DNA from: Nonlabens sp.
GTDB lineage: Bacteria; Bacteroidota; Bacteroidia; Flavobacteriales; Flavobacteriaceae
Reading direction: 5' to 3'
DNA: 64,000 nucleotides
NCBI GenBank assembly: GCA_020630715.1
Contig: JAHDIQ010000003.1
Location: 127,541-191,540, forward strand
Shown: positions 1 to 8,473 of the stretch, piece after piece
Numbering within the stretch: position 1 is the first letter of the stretch
How the letters are laid out: every line of letters starts with the position of its first letter
Notes under the pieces: generated by a model
Seen by the model: only the letters and a program-made list of their open reading frames with translations
What the model was told of the DNA's origin: nothing
The model's database searches: none
Translations under genes and position numbers: made by a program

Positions 1-64
1 ACAGACTCACAGACTCACAGACTCACAGACTCACAGACTCACAGACTCACAGACTCACAGACTA
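1..64. repeat. 8-bp tandem repeat (ACAGACTC)n
   Basis: The unit ACAGACTC is repeated seven times without error and ends in a variant ACAGACTA at 57-64. The array runs off the left edge, so its full length is unknown. It lies just past the engB stop codon. An 8-bp unit is not a multiple of three and no ORF uses it, so it is a simple minisatellite likely to vary in copy number. Confidence 0.95.
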
Positions 65-72
65 ATCAACTT

Positions 73-672
73 TTACAGACTCTTATTAATCTCATCAATG
101 TAGTTGAGTAATTCGTCCCTACCCAAAGCACTGGTAGAACTAGTAACAAAATATGGCGGAACTTCTTCCCATACACCATCTAGTAATTGCTGTTTGTAAG
201 CTTCTATATTACGTTCTAAGGCGCCAACTTTTAACTTATCAGCTTTAGTAAAAACAATAGCAAATGGGATTCCGTTTTCACCTAGCCATTCCATGAATTC
301 TGTATCAATAGGTTGTGGATCATGACGTATATCTGCCAGTACAAAAGCACAGACCAGTTGCCTGCGTTGCTTAAAGTAATTAGTAATGAATTTTTGAAAC
401 TTTGCTTTGCTTGTTTTTGAAACTCGTGCATAACCATAACCAGGTAAGTCTACTAGATACCAGTCTTCATTGATAATAAAATGATTGATCAACTGTGTTT
501 TTCCAGGTTTACCAGAAGTTTTTGCAAGGCTTTTATGGTTAGTAAGCATATTGATCAATGAGGATTTGCCTACATTAGATCTTCCTATAAAAGCATATTC
601 TGGTAGCTTAGTATCTGGACATCGTTTCACATCCTGATTTGAAATAACAAATTTTGCACTTTTTATTTTCAT
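73..672 (-). CDS. engB: Ribosome biogenesis GTP-binding protein EngB/YsxC
   Basis: A 199-residue TRAFAC-class GTPase of normal family length. The family acts in the cytoplasm in late assembly of the 50S subunit. All G motifs are visible: G1 GRSNVGKS (residues 30-37), G2 threonine in GKTQ (57-60), G3 DLPG (75-78), G4 TKAD (142-145) and G5 TSS (177-179). The N-terminal context KSAKFVISN followed by [14 protein letters not shown] is characteristic. A -7 box TACCTTTG ends only 4 bases before the ATG, so the mRNA is probably almost leaderless. It appears to be monocistronic. Confidence 0.96.
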   Translation of the reverse strand: MKIKSAKFVISNQDVKRCPDTKLPEYAFIGRSNVGKSSLINMLTNHKSLAKTSGKPGKTQLINHFIINEDWYLVDLPGYGYARVSKTSKAKFQKFITNYFKQRRQLVCAFVLADIRHDPQPIDTEFMEWLGENGIPFAIVFTKADKLKVGALERNIEAYKQQLLDGVWEEVPPYFVTSSTSALGRDELLNYIDEINKSL

Positions 673-676
673 ATTA

Positions 677-684
677 CAAAGGTA
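677..684 (-). promoter_or_regulatory. -7 promoter box of engB (TACCTTTG)
   Basis: Matches the Bacteroidota -7 consensus TAnnTTTG exactly. Four bases separate it from the engB ATG. A TTG triplet on the minus strand 16 bases upstream (701-703) could be the -33 element. Confidence 0.6.
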
Positions 685-739
685 AGACTAGTAGAGAGAT
701 CAATTTTAGATAAGTTGTGAAGGTTTAAAGATCAATTTT

Positions 740-820
740 CAGTTAGCAGTTACAGTCGCAGTCGCAGTAGCAGTTACAGTTGCAGTAAACAGTATTCAGT
801 AAACAGTATTCAGTAACAGT
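740..820. repeat. Degenerate CAGT(N)-rich simple repeat
   Basis: About 80 bases made of loosely repeated CAGTTA, CAGTCG and CAGTAA units, ending in two copies of CAGTATTCAGTAA. It lies in the 365-bp non-coding gap between engB and the hydrolase. No reading frame or hairpin explains it. Confidence 0.75.
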
Positions 821-859
821 TTCTAGTGGAACGTTTACATGATTAATAAAACACAAACG

Positions 860-891
860 TAGGAAACTGAGTGAAATTTTTGCGAGAAAAT
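860..891. repeat. Imperfect 32-bp direct repeat, copy 1
   Basis: Begins TAGGAAACTGAG and ends TTTTTGCGAGAAAAT. It matches the stretch 984-1015 at most positions. The 92 bases between the copies are AT-rich and contain short CAAACTCCAAATTCC-like echoes. No gene is seen in the gap 673-1037. Confidence 0.7.
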
Positions 892-983
892 AATGTATCG
901 AAGTTATTTGTGTGATTCAATTTCCAAACTCCAAATTCCAAACTTCAAAATCACAAATCGTTAATCTGCGATCGTTAATCAAA

Positions 984-1015
984 TAGGTAACTGAGTGGGA
1001 TTTTTGCGATAAAAT
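984..1015. repeat. Imperfect 32-bp direct repeat, copy 2
   Basis: Begins TAGGTAACTGAG and ends TTTTTGCGATAAAAT. It is the partner of 860-891 and lies just beyond the stop codon of the hydrolase gene. Confidence 0.7.
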
Positions 1016-1037
1016 TATCTGTTGTAGTAACAGAAAC

Positions 1038-1802
1038 CTAAATCCCGCGTTTCTCTAACCAACCGCCTAAAATCTCATTGAATTCAGCCGGATGTTCCAT
1101 CATCGCGGCGTGACCGCATTTATCAATCCAGAATAGATCACTATCTGGTAATTTTTCATGGAATTCGTCAGCAACTTCAGGTGGTGTAACATTATCTTGT
1201 TTTCCCCAGATGATACATACAGGAAGTTCTAGTTTAGGAAGATCCTTAGACATATTATGTCTGATCGCGCTTTTTGCGATCGCAAGGGTTTTAATCAATT
1301 TATTACGATCATTAACTACCGCATAGACTTCGTCTACGATTTCTTTTGTAGCAACAGCAGGATCATAAAAAACACCTTCGGCTTTTTGTTTGATGTACTC
1401 GTAATTCCCGCGTTTAGGATAACTTTCTCCCATGGCACTTTCATAAAGTCCAGAACTGCCAGTTATCACTAATGCTTTGATTTTTTCAGGATATAATTTT
1501 GTAGTGACTAACCCTATGTGACCACCTAGGGAATTTCCCAGTAAGATCACTTCGCTCCATCCCATGTGGTTAATAAACTCATTGATGAATTTTGCAAAAG
1601 TTCCCACACTTGTTTTAAGCAAAGGCATATCGTAAATAGGTAATGATGGAACCACAACCTGATAACCATTTGCAGGAAAATAATCAATCACCCCTTGAAA
1701 ATTACTCAAACCGCCCATAAGACCATGTAAAATCACGATAGGTGTTCCTTCTCCTACGGTGAGATATTCAAATTTTCCATCCTTGGTGAGCTCTTGCGCC
1801 AT
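1038..1802 (-). CDS. Alpha/beta hydrolase
   Basis: A 254-residue cytoplasmic alpha/beta-hydrolase fold enzyme without a signal peptide. The oxyanion-hole motif HGLMGG is at 26-31, the nucleophile elbow GNSLGG places the catalytic Ser at 91, and the acid and base are probably Asp203 (GKQDNVTP) and His231 (CGHAAMMEHP). The closest general types are MhpC/BioH-like carboxylesterases and C-C bond hydrolases; the substrate cannot be read from the sequence. A -7 box TATATTTG lies 22 bases upstream of the ATG. No operon partner is seen. Confidence 0.85.
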   Translation of the reverse strand: MAQELTKDGKFEYLTVGEGTPIVILHGLMGGLSNFQGVIDYFPANGYQVVVPSLPIYDMPLLKTSVGTFAKFINEFINHMGWSEVILLGNSLGGHIGLVTTKLYPEKIKALVITGSSGLYESAMGESYPKRGNYEYIKQKAEGVFYDPAVATKEIVDEVYAVVNDRNKLIKTLAIAKSAIRHNMSKDLPKLELPVCIIWGKQDNVTPPEVADEFHEKLPDSDLFWIDKCGHAAMMEHPAEFNEILGGWLEKRGI

Positions 1803-1823
1803 AAATCCGTATTACGATTTAAG

Positions 1824-1831
1824 CAAATATA
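1824..1831 (-). promoter_or_regulatory. -7 promoter box of the hydrolase (TATATTTG)
   Basis: Exact TAnnTTTG match on the minus strand, 22 bases upstream of the hydrolase ATG. Confidence 0.55.
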
Positions 1832-1931
1832 GGTGATAAGAATTAATGTTTGGTAACAAAAAAAATACACCGTGTATCTACTTGAAAATCAGATTTCCCA
1901 CTTTATGACACTTTAAGTTGTTTTTATTACA

Positions 1932-1943
1932 CTTTCGCGAAAG
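1932..1943. repeat. Dispersed palindrome, intergenic copy (CTTTCGCGAAAG)
   Basis: Exact core, in the divergent spacer between the hydrolase and mraZ, about 100 bases ahead of the MraZ operator. The remainder of the spacer 1803-2102 holds only promoters and the operator. Confidence 0.9.
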
Positions 1944-2040
1944 CGGAATCCATTTCATCTCCTCAATTCATTAAAAATGCTGTATTCAATTGTTCATAAC
2001 TGCCCATAGTTATTAAGAAAACAGTCGGTTTATCAACAAT

Positions 2041-2064
2041 GTGGTAAAAAGTGGTAAAAAGTGG
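2041..2064 (+). promoter_or_regulatory. Probable MraZ operator: three GTGG repeats with 10-bp period
   Basis: GTGGTAAAAA occurs twice in tandem and is followed by a third GTGG, so three AAAAGTGG-type half sites sit on the same face of the helix. MraZ is known to repress dcw clusters by binding three short direct repeats with about 10-bp spacing (AAAGTG-type in mycoplasmas, TGGGA-type in E. coli). The array occupies the -33 region of the mraZ promoter, which fits autorepression. The match is by pattern and position. Confidence 0.75.
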
Positions 2065-2075
2065 AGTATTAATTT

Positions 2076-2083
2076 TATATTTG
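2076..2083 (+). promoter_or_regulatory. -7 promoter box of the dcw operon (TATATTTG)
   Basis: Exact TAnnTTTG match 12 bases after the last GTGG repeat and 19 bases before the mraZ start codon. No clear -33 TTTG is present; the operator occupies that position. Confidence 0.6.
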
Positions 2084-2102
2084 ATTTCATAACTCATTAG
2101 AA

Positions 2103-2573
2103 TTGATCAATTTCATAGGAACATACGAGTGTAAGGCAGACGCCAAAGGGCGTTTTATGATGCCAGTATCGCTTAAAAAACAACTAGCGCCTGTACTGCA
2201 GGATGGTTTTGTTTTAAAGCGTGCGGTGTTTCAGCCATGTCTAGAATTATATCCTATGGTAGAGTGGAATGCGATGATGACACGCATCAACAAACTCAAC
2301 AGGTTCAATAAAAAGAATAATGATTTTATACGTCGATTTACTGCTGGTGTAAAAACCGTAGAGATAGATGCAAATGGGAGATTATTAATCCCAAAAGACC
2401 TGATACAGATCGCAGGAATTTCAAAAGAACTTACTGTGTCTAGTGCTATAAATATCATAGAAATATGGGATAAGCAACAATACGAGAAAGCCATCGATGA
2501 TGCTACCGTAGATTTTGCAAGTCTCGCAGAAGAAGTAATGGGAGATGACACAACAGACGACCTCTTATCATAA
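2103..2573 (+). CDS. mraZ: Transcriptional regulator MraZ
   Basis: A 156-residue protein of two SpoVT/AbrB-like domains, with the repeated motifs KADAKGRFMMP (about 11-21) and VEIDANGRLLIP (about 86-97). The family is a DNA-binding ring that represses its own dcw cluster and interacts with RsmH. The start is TTG at 2103: an in-frame stop at 2082 leaves no upstream ATG, and the family's conserved N-terminal FIGTYECKADAKGR follows at once. Its 3' end overlaps rsmH by 29 bases, implying translational coupling. Confidence 0.95.
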   Translation: MINFIGTYECKADAKGRFMMPVSLKKQLAPVLQDGFVLKRAVFQPCLELYPMVEWNAMMTRINKLNRFNKKNNDFIRRFTAGVKTVEIDANGRLLIPKDLIQIAGISKELTVSSAINIIEIWDKQQYEKAIDDATVDFASLAEEVMGDDTTDDLLS

Positions 2574-3462
2574 TCCAGTATTGCTACAGGAATCTGTGGA
2601 TGGTCTAGCGATAGATCCGTCTGGGATTTACGTGGACGTTACCTATGGTGGTGGTGGACATTCTCGTGAGATCCTATCGCGATTAGGTCCAGACGGTAGA
2701 TTGTTTTCTTTTGATCAGGATCGTGATGCACTAAAAAATGTAATAGAAGATGATCGTTTCACGCTAATAGATCAAAATTTTAGATTCATGAAGCGCTTTT
2801 TGCGATTGCATGGCGTAAAAGAAATAGATGGTATTCTGGCAGATTTAGGTGTGAGTTCGCATCAATTTGATATTCCAGATCGTGGTTTTTCTACGCGATT
2901 TGATGCTCGGCTAGATATGCGTATGAATCAGGAAAATGAGCTGGACGCCGTTACGGTGGTGAATGATTACAGCGAGGATGATTTAAATAGAATTTTTAAA
3001 GAATATGGTGAATTGCGTATCGCACCAAAACTCACCAGAGCCATTCTACAACATCGCGCAGATGCTAAAATTGAAACCGTAGCACAGCTTAAAAAAATAT
3101 GCGCGCCATTTGTTCCAGAACGTATACAGCACAAAATACTCGCGCAAGTTTTTCAGGCCATACGTATAGAGGTTAATCATGAACTAGATGTATTGCATGA
3201 GTTTTTAGTACAGTCTAGAGATTTGCTAAAAGTAGGTGGTAGGCTATCAGTCATTTCGTATCACTCACTAGAAGATAGACCAGTAAAGCGATTTATGCGC
3301 AATGGATTATTTCAAGGTGAACCAGAGAAAGATATTTACGGTAGGGCAAGTGTGCCATTTAAAAAAGTAGGGAAATTAATCGTTCCATCTGCCCAAGAAA
3401 TTAAAGTGAACAACCGTGCGCGCAGTGCAAAACTGCGTATCGCTCAACGTATAGAAGATTAA
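2545..3462 (+). CDS. rsmH: 16S rRNA (cytosine1402-N4)-methyltransferase RsmH
   Basis: A 305-residue SAM-dependent methyltransferase modifying C1402 in the 16S decoding centre. Visible family signatures are the N-terminal HNPVLLQESVDGL, the SAM loop VDVTYGGGGHS, LADLGVSSHQFD with DRGFSTRFDARLDMRM, and the C-terminal VISYHSLEDRPVKRFM. It has the usual length. It overlaps mraZ by 29 bases and ends 1 base before ftsL, as expected in a dcw operon. Confidence 0.97.
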   Translation: MTQQTTSYHNPVLLQESVDGLAIDPSGIYVDVTYGGGGHSREILSRLGPDGRLFSFDQDRDALKNVIEDDRFTLIDQNFRFMKRFLRLHGVKEIDGILADLGVSSHQFDIPDRGFSTRFDARLDMRMNQENELDAVTVVNDYSEDDLNRIFKEYGELRIAPKLTRAILQHRADAKIETVAQLKKICAPFVPERIQHKILAQVFQAIRIEVNHELDVLHEFLVQSRDLLKVGGRLSVISYHSLEDRPVKRFMRNGLFQGEPEKDIYGRASVPFKKVGKLIVPSAQEIKVNNRARSAKLRIAQRIED

Positions 3463-3463
3463 T

Positions 3464-3793
3464 ATGGCATCAAAAATCTATGACATATTACGCGGTAGCT
3501 GGTTAACTAATGAGGATTCATTTAAGAACTGGCGTTTGATATTGTTTGCGGCCTTGCTGGCACTCGTGATGATTTATTCTAATCATAGTCTAGAGCGTAA
3601 GGTTCATGAAATAGGACAGTTAGCAGAACAGGAAAAGGAATTACACAGCCAGCATACAGACTTGCAACGGGAACTTATGTTTTTACAAATGGAGTCTACC
3701 ATTGCTACAAAACTAAAAGACCGTGGAATTGCGCCAGCAAAAAATCCACCACAAAAAATAATCATTAAAAACACTACAAATGGCAACGACTGA
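3464..3793 (+). CDS. ftsL: FtsL-like cell division protein
   Basis: A 109-residue bitopic membrane protein. A short cytoplasmic N-terminus is followed by one membrane segment (about 25-43, LILFAALLALVMIYSNH) and a periplasmic heptad-rich coiled coil (about 45-80). FtsL recruits FtsWI with FtsB and FtsQ. Sequence identity in this family is low, so the call rests on topology, size and position between rsmH and ftsI. It overlaps ftsI by 14 bases. Confidence 0.8.
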   Translation: MASKIYDILRGSWLTNEDSFKNWRLILFAALLALVMIYSNHSLERKVHEIGQLAEQEKELHSQHTDLQRELMFLQMESTIATKLKDRGIAPAKNPPQKIIIKNTTNGND

Positions 3794-5765
3794 AAAAGGT
3801 GTTTTAAATAGAATTTACATCACCAGTGCGATATTTATCGTTTTGGCGATTTGTATTATGGTGCAAATCTTCCGCATACAATTTGTAGAAGGAAATGAAT
3901 ACCGCGCACAGGCTGTACAGAATATCTTCCGTAATGATACCATACCAGCAAATCGCGGGAATTTATATGATGCAAATGGGCAGTTACTAGCCACATCGAT
4001 CTCAAAATACGATATCAGATTTGATGCAGTAACTCCTAGTGATGCAGATTTTAAAGAGCATTTAGACTCGTTGTGTATTTCGCTTTCGCGAAAGCTAAAT
4101 AAACCTAAATCATACTACACAAAGAAACTACGTAAAGCGAGAGAAAACCGTAATCGATATGTGTTAATCGCAAAAAATTTGAACTACGGCAATTATGCTG
4201 CGATAAAGCAATTTCCATTGTTTAGAAAAGGACCATACCGCGGTGGTATCATCGTAGAACAACGCGTCGTGCGTGAACATCCACTAGGTAAAATGGCCGA
4301 GCGTATTGTAGGTTATGATCGTCCTGGTAGCGCTCCAGTAGGTCTAGAAGGTGCATTTGCGCCATATTTACGTGGTAGTAATGGTGTGCGTTTAAAGCAA
4401 AAGATTTCTCAAAATCAGTGGAAACCTATCAATGGTGCAAATGAAATTGAGCCACAAGATGGTTATGATGTATACACTACCATAGATGTGAATATGCAAG
4501 ATGTTGCTCATCATGCATTACTAGAACAACTAGAATATTATGAAGCAGATCATGGTACTGCGGTAGTGATGGAAGTAGCTACTGGAGAGATTAAAGCCTT
4601 ATCAAATTTAGGTCGTGGTAATAGCGGTAAGTACTATGAAAAACGCAACTATGCCGTATGGGAATCTCACGAGCCTGGTTCTACTTTTAAATTAATGAGT
4701 GTAGTTGCCGCGTTAGAGGATAAAGTGGTAGATACCAGTACCGTTTTTGATACGAAAAATGGAAAATTAACCTATTACGGCCGTAATGTAAGGGATTCTA
4801 AATTTGGCGGTTATGGAAAGATAAGTGTGGCAAGAGCTTTTGAGTTGTCTTCAAACACCGCGCTAGTTCAAATGGTGCAAAACAACTATAAAAATAATCC
4901 AGAACGCTATGTGGATCGTTTGTATAGTATGGGATTAAATAAGAAACTAGAATTACCTATTGCTGGTGAAGGATCACCTAAAATCCCACATCCAGATGAT
5001 GAAGACTGGAGTGGTATTAGTTTACCATGGATGGCTTATGGATATGGTGTGAGTTTTACACCATTACAATCATTGACGTTTTATAATGCTATTGCTAATA
5101 ACGGTGTGATGGTAAAACCGCGATTAATACGTGAGGTGCGATCTAAGGATAAGCTAATAGACCGTTTTGATCGTAAGATCTTAAATCCGTCAATCTGTTC
5201 TCAAGAAACTATTGATAAAGTGAAGGTGATGATGGAGAATGTGGTGCGTCGCGGTACTGCAGATAACTTATACTCTGATAGTTTTTCTATGGCTGGTAAG
5301 ACAGGAACTTGTCAGGTGAATTATGGCGTAAAAGACAAGCCATTAGAATACATCGCATCATTTGCAGGTCATTTTCCAGCAGATCAACCTAAGTACAGTT
5401 GCATTGTAGTGATTCATAAACCTAATAAAGCAAAAGGTTACTACGGGAATACCGTTGCTGGTCCTGTATTTAAGAAAATTGCTCAAAAAATCTATTCAAA
5501 TAACCCAATGCTGGATGAGGTAGAGTTACCAAAACAAAGCTTACCAGAAATAGAAAAGTCACAACAATCATTTTATGCAACAGCACAAAGTACTTCAAAT
5601 CAATTACCAGATTTAAGAGGTATGGATGCCATGGACGCAGTAGCTATAGCCGAGAATCTAGGAGCAAAAGTTACCATTAAAGGATCAGGTAAAGTATCGC
5701 AACAAAGTCTTGCGCCTGGAACTCGTATTTCTAATACAGCTCAAATAATACTGACGCTATTATGA
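3780..5765 (+). CDS. ftsI: Penicillin-binding protein 3 / FtsI (PASTA domain)
   Basis: A 661-residue class B PBP, the septal transpeptidase that cross-links peptidoglycan with FtsW. It has an N-terminal membrane anchor (about 11-32), a dimerisation domain, and the transpeptidase motifs SxxK (STFK, 301-304), SxN (SSN, 357-359) and KTG (507-509). A C-terminal PASTA domain (about 600-661, starting LPDLRGMDAMDAV) is an extra found in many Bacteroidota homologues. The dispersed palindrome is translated as SLSRKL at residues 101-106, in a non-catalytic loop. It overlaps murE by 4 bases. Confidence 0.96.
   Translation: MATTEKGVLNRIYITSAIFIVLAICIMVQIFRIQFVEGNEYRAQAVQNIFRNDTIPANRGNLYDANGQLLATSISKYDIRFDAVTPSDADFKEHLDSLCISLSRKLNKPKSYYTKKLRKARENRNRYVLIAKNLNYGNYAAIKQFPLFRKGPYRGGIIVEQRVVREHPLGKMAERIVGYDRPGSAPVGLEGAFAPYLRGSNGVRLKQKISQNQWKPINGANEIEPQDGYDVYTTIDVNMQDVAHHALLEQLEYYEADHGTAVVMEVATGEIKALSNLGRGNSGKYYEKRNYAVWESHEPGSTFKLMSVVAALEDKVVDTSTVFDTKNGKLTYYGRNVRDSKFGGYGKISVARAFELSSNTALVQMVQNNYKNNPERYVDRLYSMGLNKKLELPIAGEGSPKIPHPDDEDWSGISLPWMAYGYGVSFTPLQSLTFYNAIANNGVMVKPRLIREVRSKDKLIDRFDRKILNPSICSQETIDKVKVMMENVVRRGTADNLYSDSFSMAGKTGTCQVNYGVKDKPLEYIASFAGHFPADQPKYSCIVVIHKPNKAKGYYGNTVAGPVFKKIAQKIYSNNPMLDEVELPKQSLPEIEKSQQSFYATAQSTSNQLPDLRGMDAMDAVAIAENLGAKVTIKGSGKVSQQSLAPGTRISNTAQIILTLL
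4083..4094. repeat. Dispersed palindrome inside ftsI
   Basis: Exact core CTTTCGCGAAAG, read in the LSRK frame (SLSRKL, residues 101-106 of FtsI). Confidence 0.9.
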
Positions 5766-7228
5766 AGCAGTTAAAAGACTTGTTATATAAAGTGAGTATC
5801 GATGCCGTGATAGGTACAACAGTTATTCAAGTGAATCAATTACAATTTGACTCGCGAGCGGTTACCTCTGGTGATGTTTTTATAGCATTGAAAGGAACCG
5901 TTGTAGATGGTCATGAATATATTGAAAAAGCAGTAAGTAACGGCGCCATTGCTGTGATCCTAGAAGATATGCCAGATTATCAATCTGATGAGGTGACTTA
6001 TGTTAAAGTAGCAAGTGCTCATGCAGCATTAGCTTTTATGGCTGCAAACTTTTATGAAAATCCATCAAAAGATTTAAAATTAATAGGTGTTACTGGTACT
6101 AATGGTAAAACAACAACTACAAGTTTATTATACCAGCTTTTTAAAAAGCTAGGATATAAAACAGGATTAATATCTACCGTTCAAATTTTAATAGATGAAC
6201 AAGTGGTTCCTACTAGACATACCACACCAGATCCAGTCACGATAAATAGCCATCTAGCCGCAATGCGTGATTCTGGAGTAGATTACTGTTTTATGGAAGT
6301 GAGTAGCCATGGAATAGATCAGGAACGTGTGACAGGATTAGAATTTGCTGGTGGGATGTTCACTAATCTTTCCCATGATCATTTAGATTACCACAACACC
6401 TTTGCAGCATATAGAGATGTTAAAAAACGATTTTTTGACATGATTCCGTCTAGCGGATTTGCGATCACTAATAAAGATGATAAAAATGGAGCTTATATGC
6501 TTCAAAACTCAAAGGCTCGCAAACTAGGATATGCTTTAAAAACCTATACAGATTATCGTGCTCAGATTATTGAAAATCAATTCGGTGGATTGCATTTAAA
6601 AGTAAACGATAAAGAATTGTGGAGCAAAATGATAGGTGAGTTTAACGCCTATAATGTACTAGCGATTTATGCTTGTGCGATGGAATTAGGACTAGAGGAA
6701 CTAGAAGTTCTAGAAGCGATATCTCAGTTAGATGGAGTTTCTGGAAGGTTTCAGTATTTCACTACGGCTCAGGAAAAAGTTACTGCGATAGTAGATTATG
6801 CTCATACACCAGACGCGCTTAAAAATGTGCTTCAAACGATTAATTCCATCCGTACGCGTAATGAGAATTTAATTACGGTGGTAGGATGTGGTGGCGATCG
6901 TGATAAAACTAAAAGACCAGTTATGGCTGGAATTGCGGCGATGTTAAGTGACCAAGTCATTTTTACCAGCGATAATCCTAGAACAGAAGATCCTAATGTG
7001 ATCCTAGAAGAAATGGAAACTGGAGTGGAACCGGTGGACTATAAAAAAACAATAACTATCACAGATCGCAAGCAAGCTATAAAAACAGCTGCAAAAATGG
7101 CTGGACCTAATGATATCATTTTGATCGCTGGAAAAGGACACGAGACCTATCAAGAAATAAATGGCGTGCGTACTGATTTTGACGACCGTAAGATAATTGC
7201 CTCAATGCTTAAAGAATTCAATAAATAA
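5762..7228 (+). CDS. murE: UDP-MurNAc-tripeptide synthetase MurE (meso-DAP type)
   Basis: A 488-residue Mur ligase that adds the third stem-peptide residue to UDP-MurNAc-L-Ala-D-Glu. The ATP loop TGTNGKTTT is at 111-119, followed by the HTTPDP and EVSSHGIDQ family blocks. The substrate motif DNPR (404-407, TSDNPRTEDP) is the form associated with meso-diaminopimelate rather than lysine, so a Gram-negative DAP wall is predicted. It begins 4 bases inside ftsI and is followed 9 bases later by mraY. Confidence 0.97.
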   Translation: MKQLKDLLYKVSIDAVIGTTVIQVNQLQFDSRAVTSGDVFIALKGTVVDGHEYIEKAVSNGAIAVILEDMPDYQSDEVTYVKVASAHAALAFMAANFYENPSKDLKLIGVTGTNGKTTTTSLLYQLFKKLGYKTGLISTVQILIDEQVVPTRHTTPDPVTINSHLAAMRDSGVDYCFMEVSSHGIDQERVTGLEFAGGMFTNLSHDHLDYHNTFAAYRDVKKRFFDMIPSSGFAITNKDDKNGAYMLQNSKARKLGYALKTYTDYRAQIIENQFGGLHLKVNDKELWSKMIGEFNAYNVLAIYACAMELGLEELEVLEAISQLDGVSGRFQYFTTAQEKVTAIVDYAHTPDALKNVLQTINSIRTRNENLITVVGCGGDRDKTKRPVMAGIAAMLSDQVIFTSDNPRTEDPNVILEEMETGVEPVDYKKTITITDRKQAIKTAAKMAGPNDIILIAGKGHETYQEINGVRTDFDDRKIIASMLKEFNK

Positions 7229-7237
7229 CCTAAATAA

Positions 7238-8473
7238 ATGCTCTACTACCTATTTCAATATCTAGAAGAACAATTCCAGTTGCCTGGCGCATCGCTTTTT
7301 GGGTTCATCACCTTTAGAGCGGCAATTGCATTTGTATTGTCTTTAGGTTTATCAACCATTTATGGTAAACGCATTATTAATTTTTTACGCAAGCAACAAG
7401 TAGGTGAAACGGTGCGAGACTTAGGTTTAGAAGGCCAGTCAGAAAAAGCGGGAACTCCTACCATGGGTGGAATTATCATCATACTAGCAACGCTAATTCC
7501 AGTACTGTTATTAGCTCAATTAGATAATGTCTATGTCGTGTTGCTTATCGTGACGACAATCTGGATGGGATTGATAGGTTTTACAGATGATTACATTAAA
7601 ATATTTAAGAAAGATAAAGGTGGTCTTAAAGGAAAGTTCAAAGTATTAGGTCAGGTAGGATTAGGTGCGATTGTAGGTGCAACAATGTTCTTACATCCTG
7701 GGATTAATATTAAAGAAGAAGTGACAGATCCTTTAGAAGCTCAAGTGATTATGGAACGTACAGAGCTTCCGGTGGCTTTTGGTGAGGCACATCAGTCTAC
7801 TAAAACTACGATTCCGTTTTTAAAGAATAATGAGTTTGAATATTCAGAATTGATTACTTGGATAGATCCTAGCTTGGCATCATGGGCGTGGTTGATTTTT
7901 ATTCCTATTGTAATCATCATTGTTACTGCAGTTTCAAATGGCGCAAATCTTACCGATGGTATCGATGGGTTAGCCGCTGGAACTAGTGCCATTGCTGTGA
8001 TCACTTTGGCCTTATTTGCATGGATATCTGGAAATATCATTTTTGCAGACTACCTCAATGTCATGTACATCCCAAACTCTGGTGAGATGGTGGTTTTTGT
8101 AACCGCATTTGCTGGTGCCTTAGTTGGTTTTTTATGGTACAATACCTTTCCAGCGCAAGTATTTATGGGAGACACAGGAAGTTTAACCATAGGCGGAATT
8201 ATCGCAGTATTAGCAATCGCAACTCGTAAAGAATTATTGATCCCTATTCTATGTGGTGTGTTTTTTATGGAGAATCTATCTGTAATCATGCAAGTTAGCT
8301 GGTTCAAATACACAAAGAAAAAATACGGTGAAGGAAGACGCATCTTTTTAATGTCGCCATTACATCATCATTACCAGAAGAAAGGAATTCACGAGAGTAA
8401 GATTGTTGTGCGATTCTGGATTGTAGCGATTTTATTAGCGATTATTTCTATTGTAACTCTTAAAGTAAGATAA
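7238..8473 (+). CDS. mraY: Phospho-N-acetylmuramoyl-pentapeptide transferase MraY
   Basis: A 411-residue polytopic inner-membrane enzyme that makes lipid I from UDP-MurNAc-pentapeptide and undecaprenyl phosphate. Catalytic signatures are present: [30 protein letters not shown] and FMGDTGSL, then the C-terminal [11 protein letters not shown]. It is longer than the E. coli enzyme (360 aa). The extra stretch around residues 160-205 between membrane segments is usual in Bacteroidota. The stop overlaps the murD ATG by one base. Confidence 0.97.
   Translation: MLYYLFQYLEEQFQLPGASLFGFITFRAAIAFVLSLGLSTIYGKRIINFLRKQQVGETVRDLGLEGQSEKAGTPTMGGIIIILATLIPVLLLAQLDNVYVVLLIVTTIWMGLIGFTDDYIKIFKKDKGGLKGKFKVLGQVGLGAIVGATMFLHPGINIKEEVTDPLEAQVIMERTELPVAFGEAHQSTKTTIPFLKNNEFEYSELITWIDPSLASWAWLIFIPIVIIIVTAVSNGANLTDGIDGLAAGTSAIAVITLALFAWISGNIIFADYLNVMYIPNSGEMVVFVTAFAGALVGFLWYNTFPAQVFMGDTGSLTIGGIIAVLAIATRKELLIPILCGVFFMENLSVIMQVSWFKYTKKKYGEGRRIFLMSPLHHHYQKKGIHESKIVVRFWIVAILLAIISIVTLKVR

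Noticed and set aside
1-64. CRISPR-like array at the left edge
   Set aside because: The unit is 8 bp with no spacers and no cas genes; it is a minisatellite.
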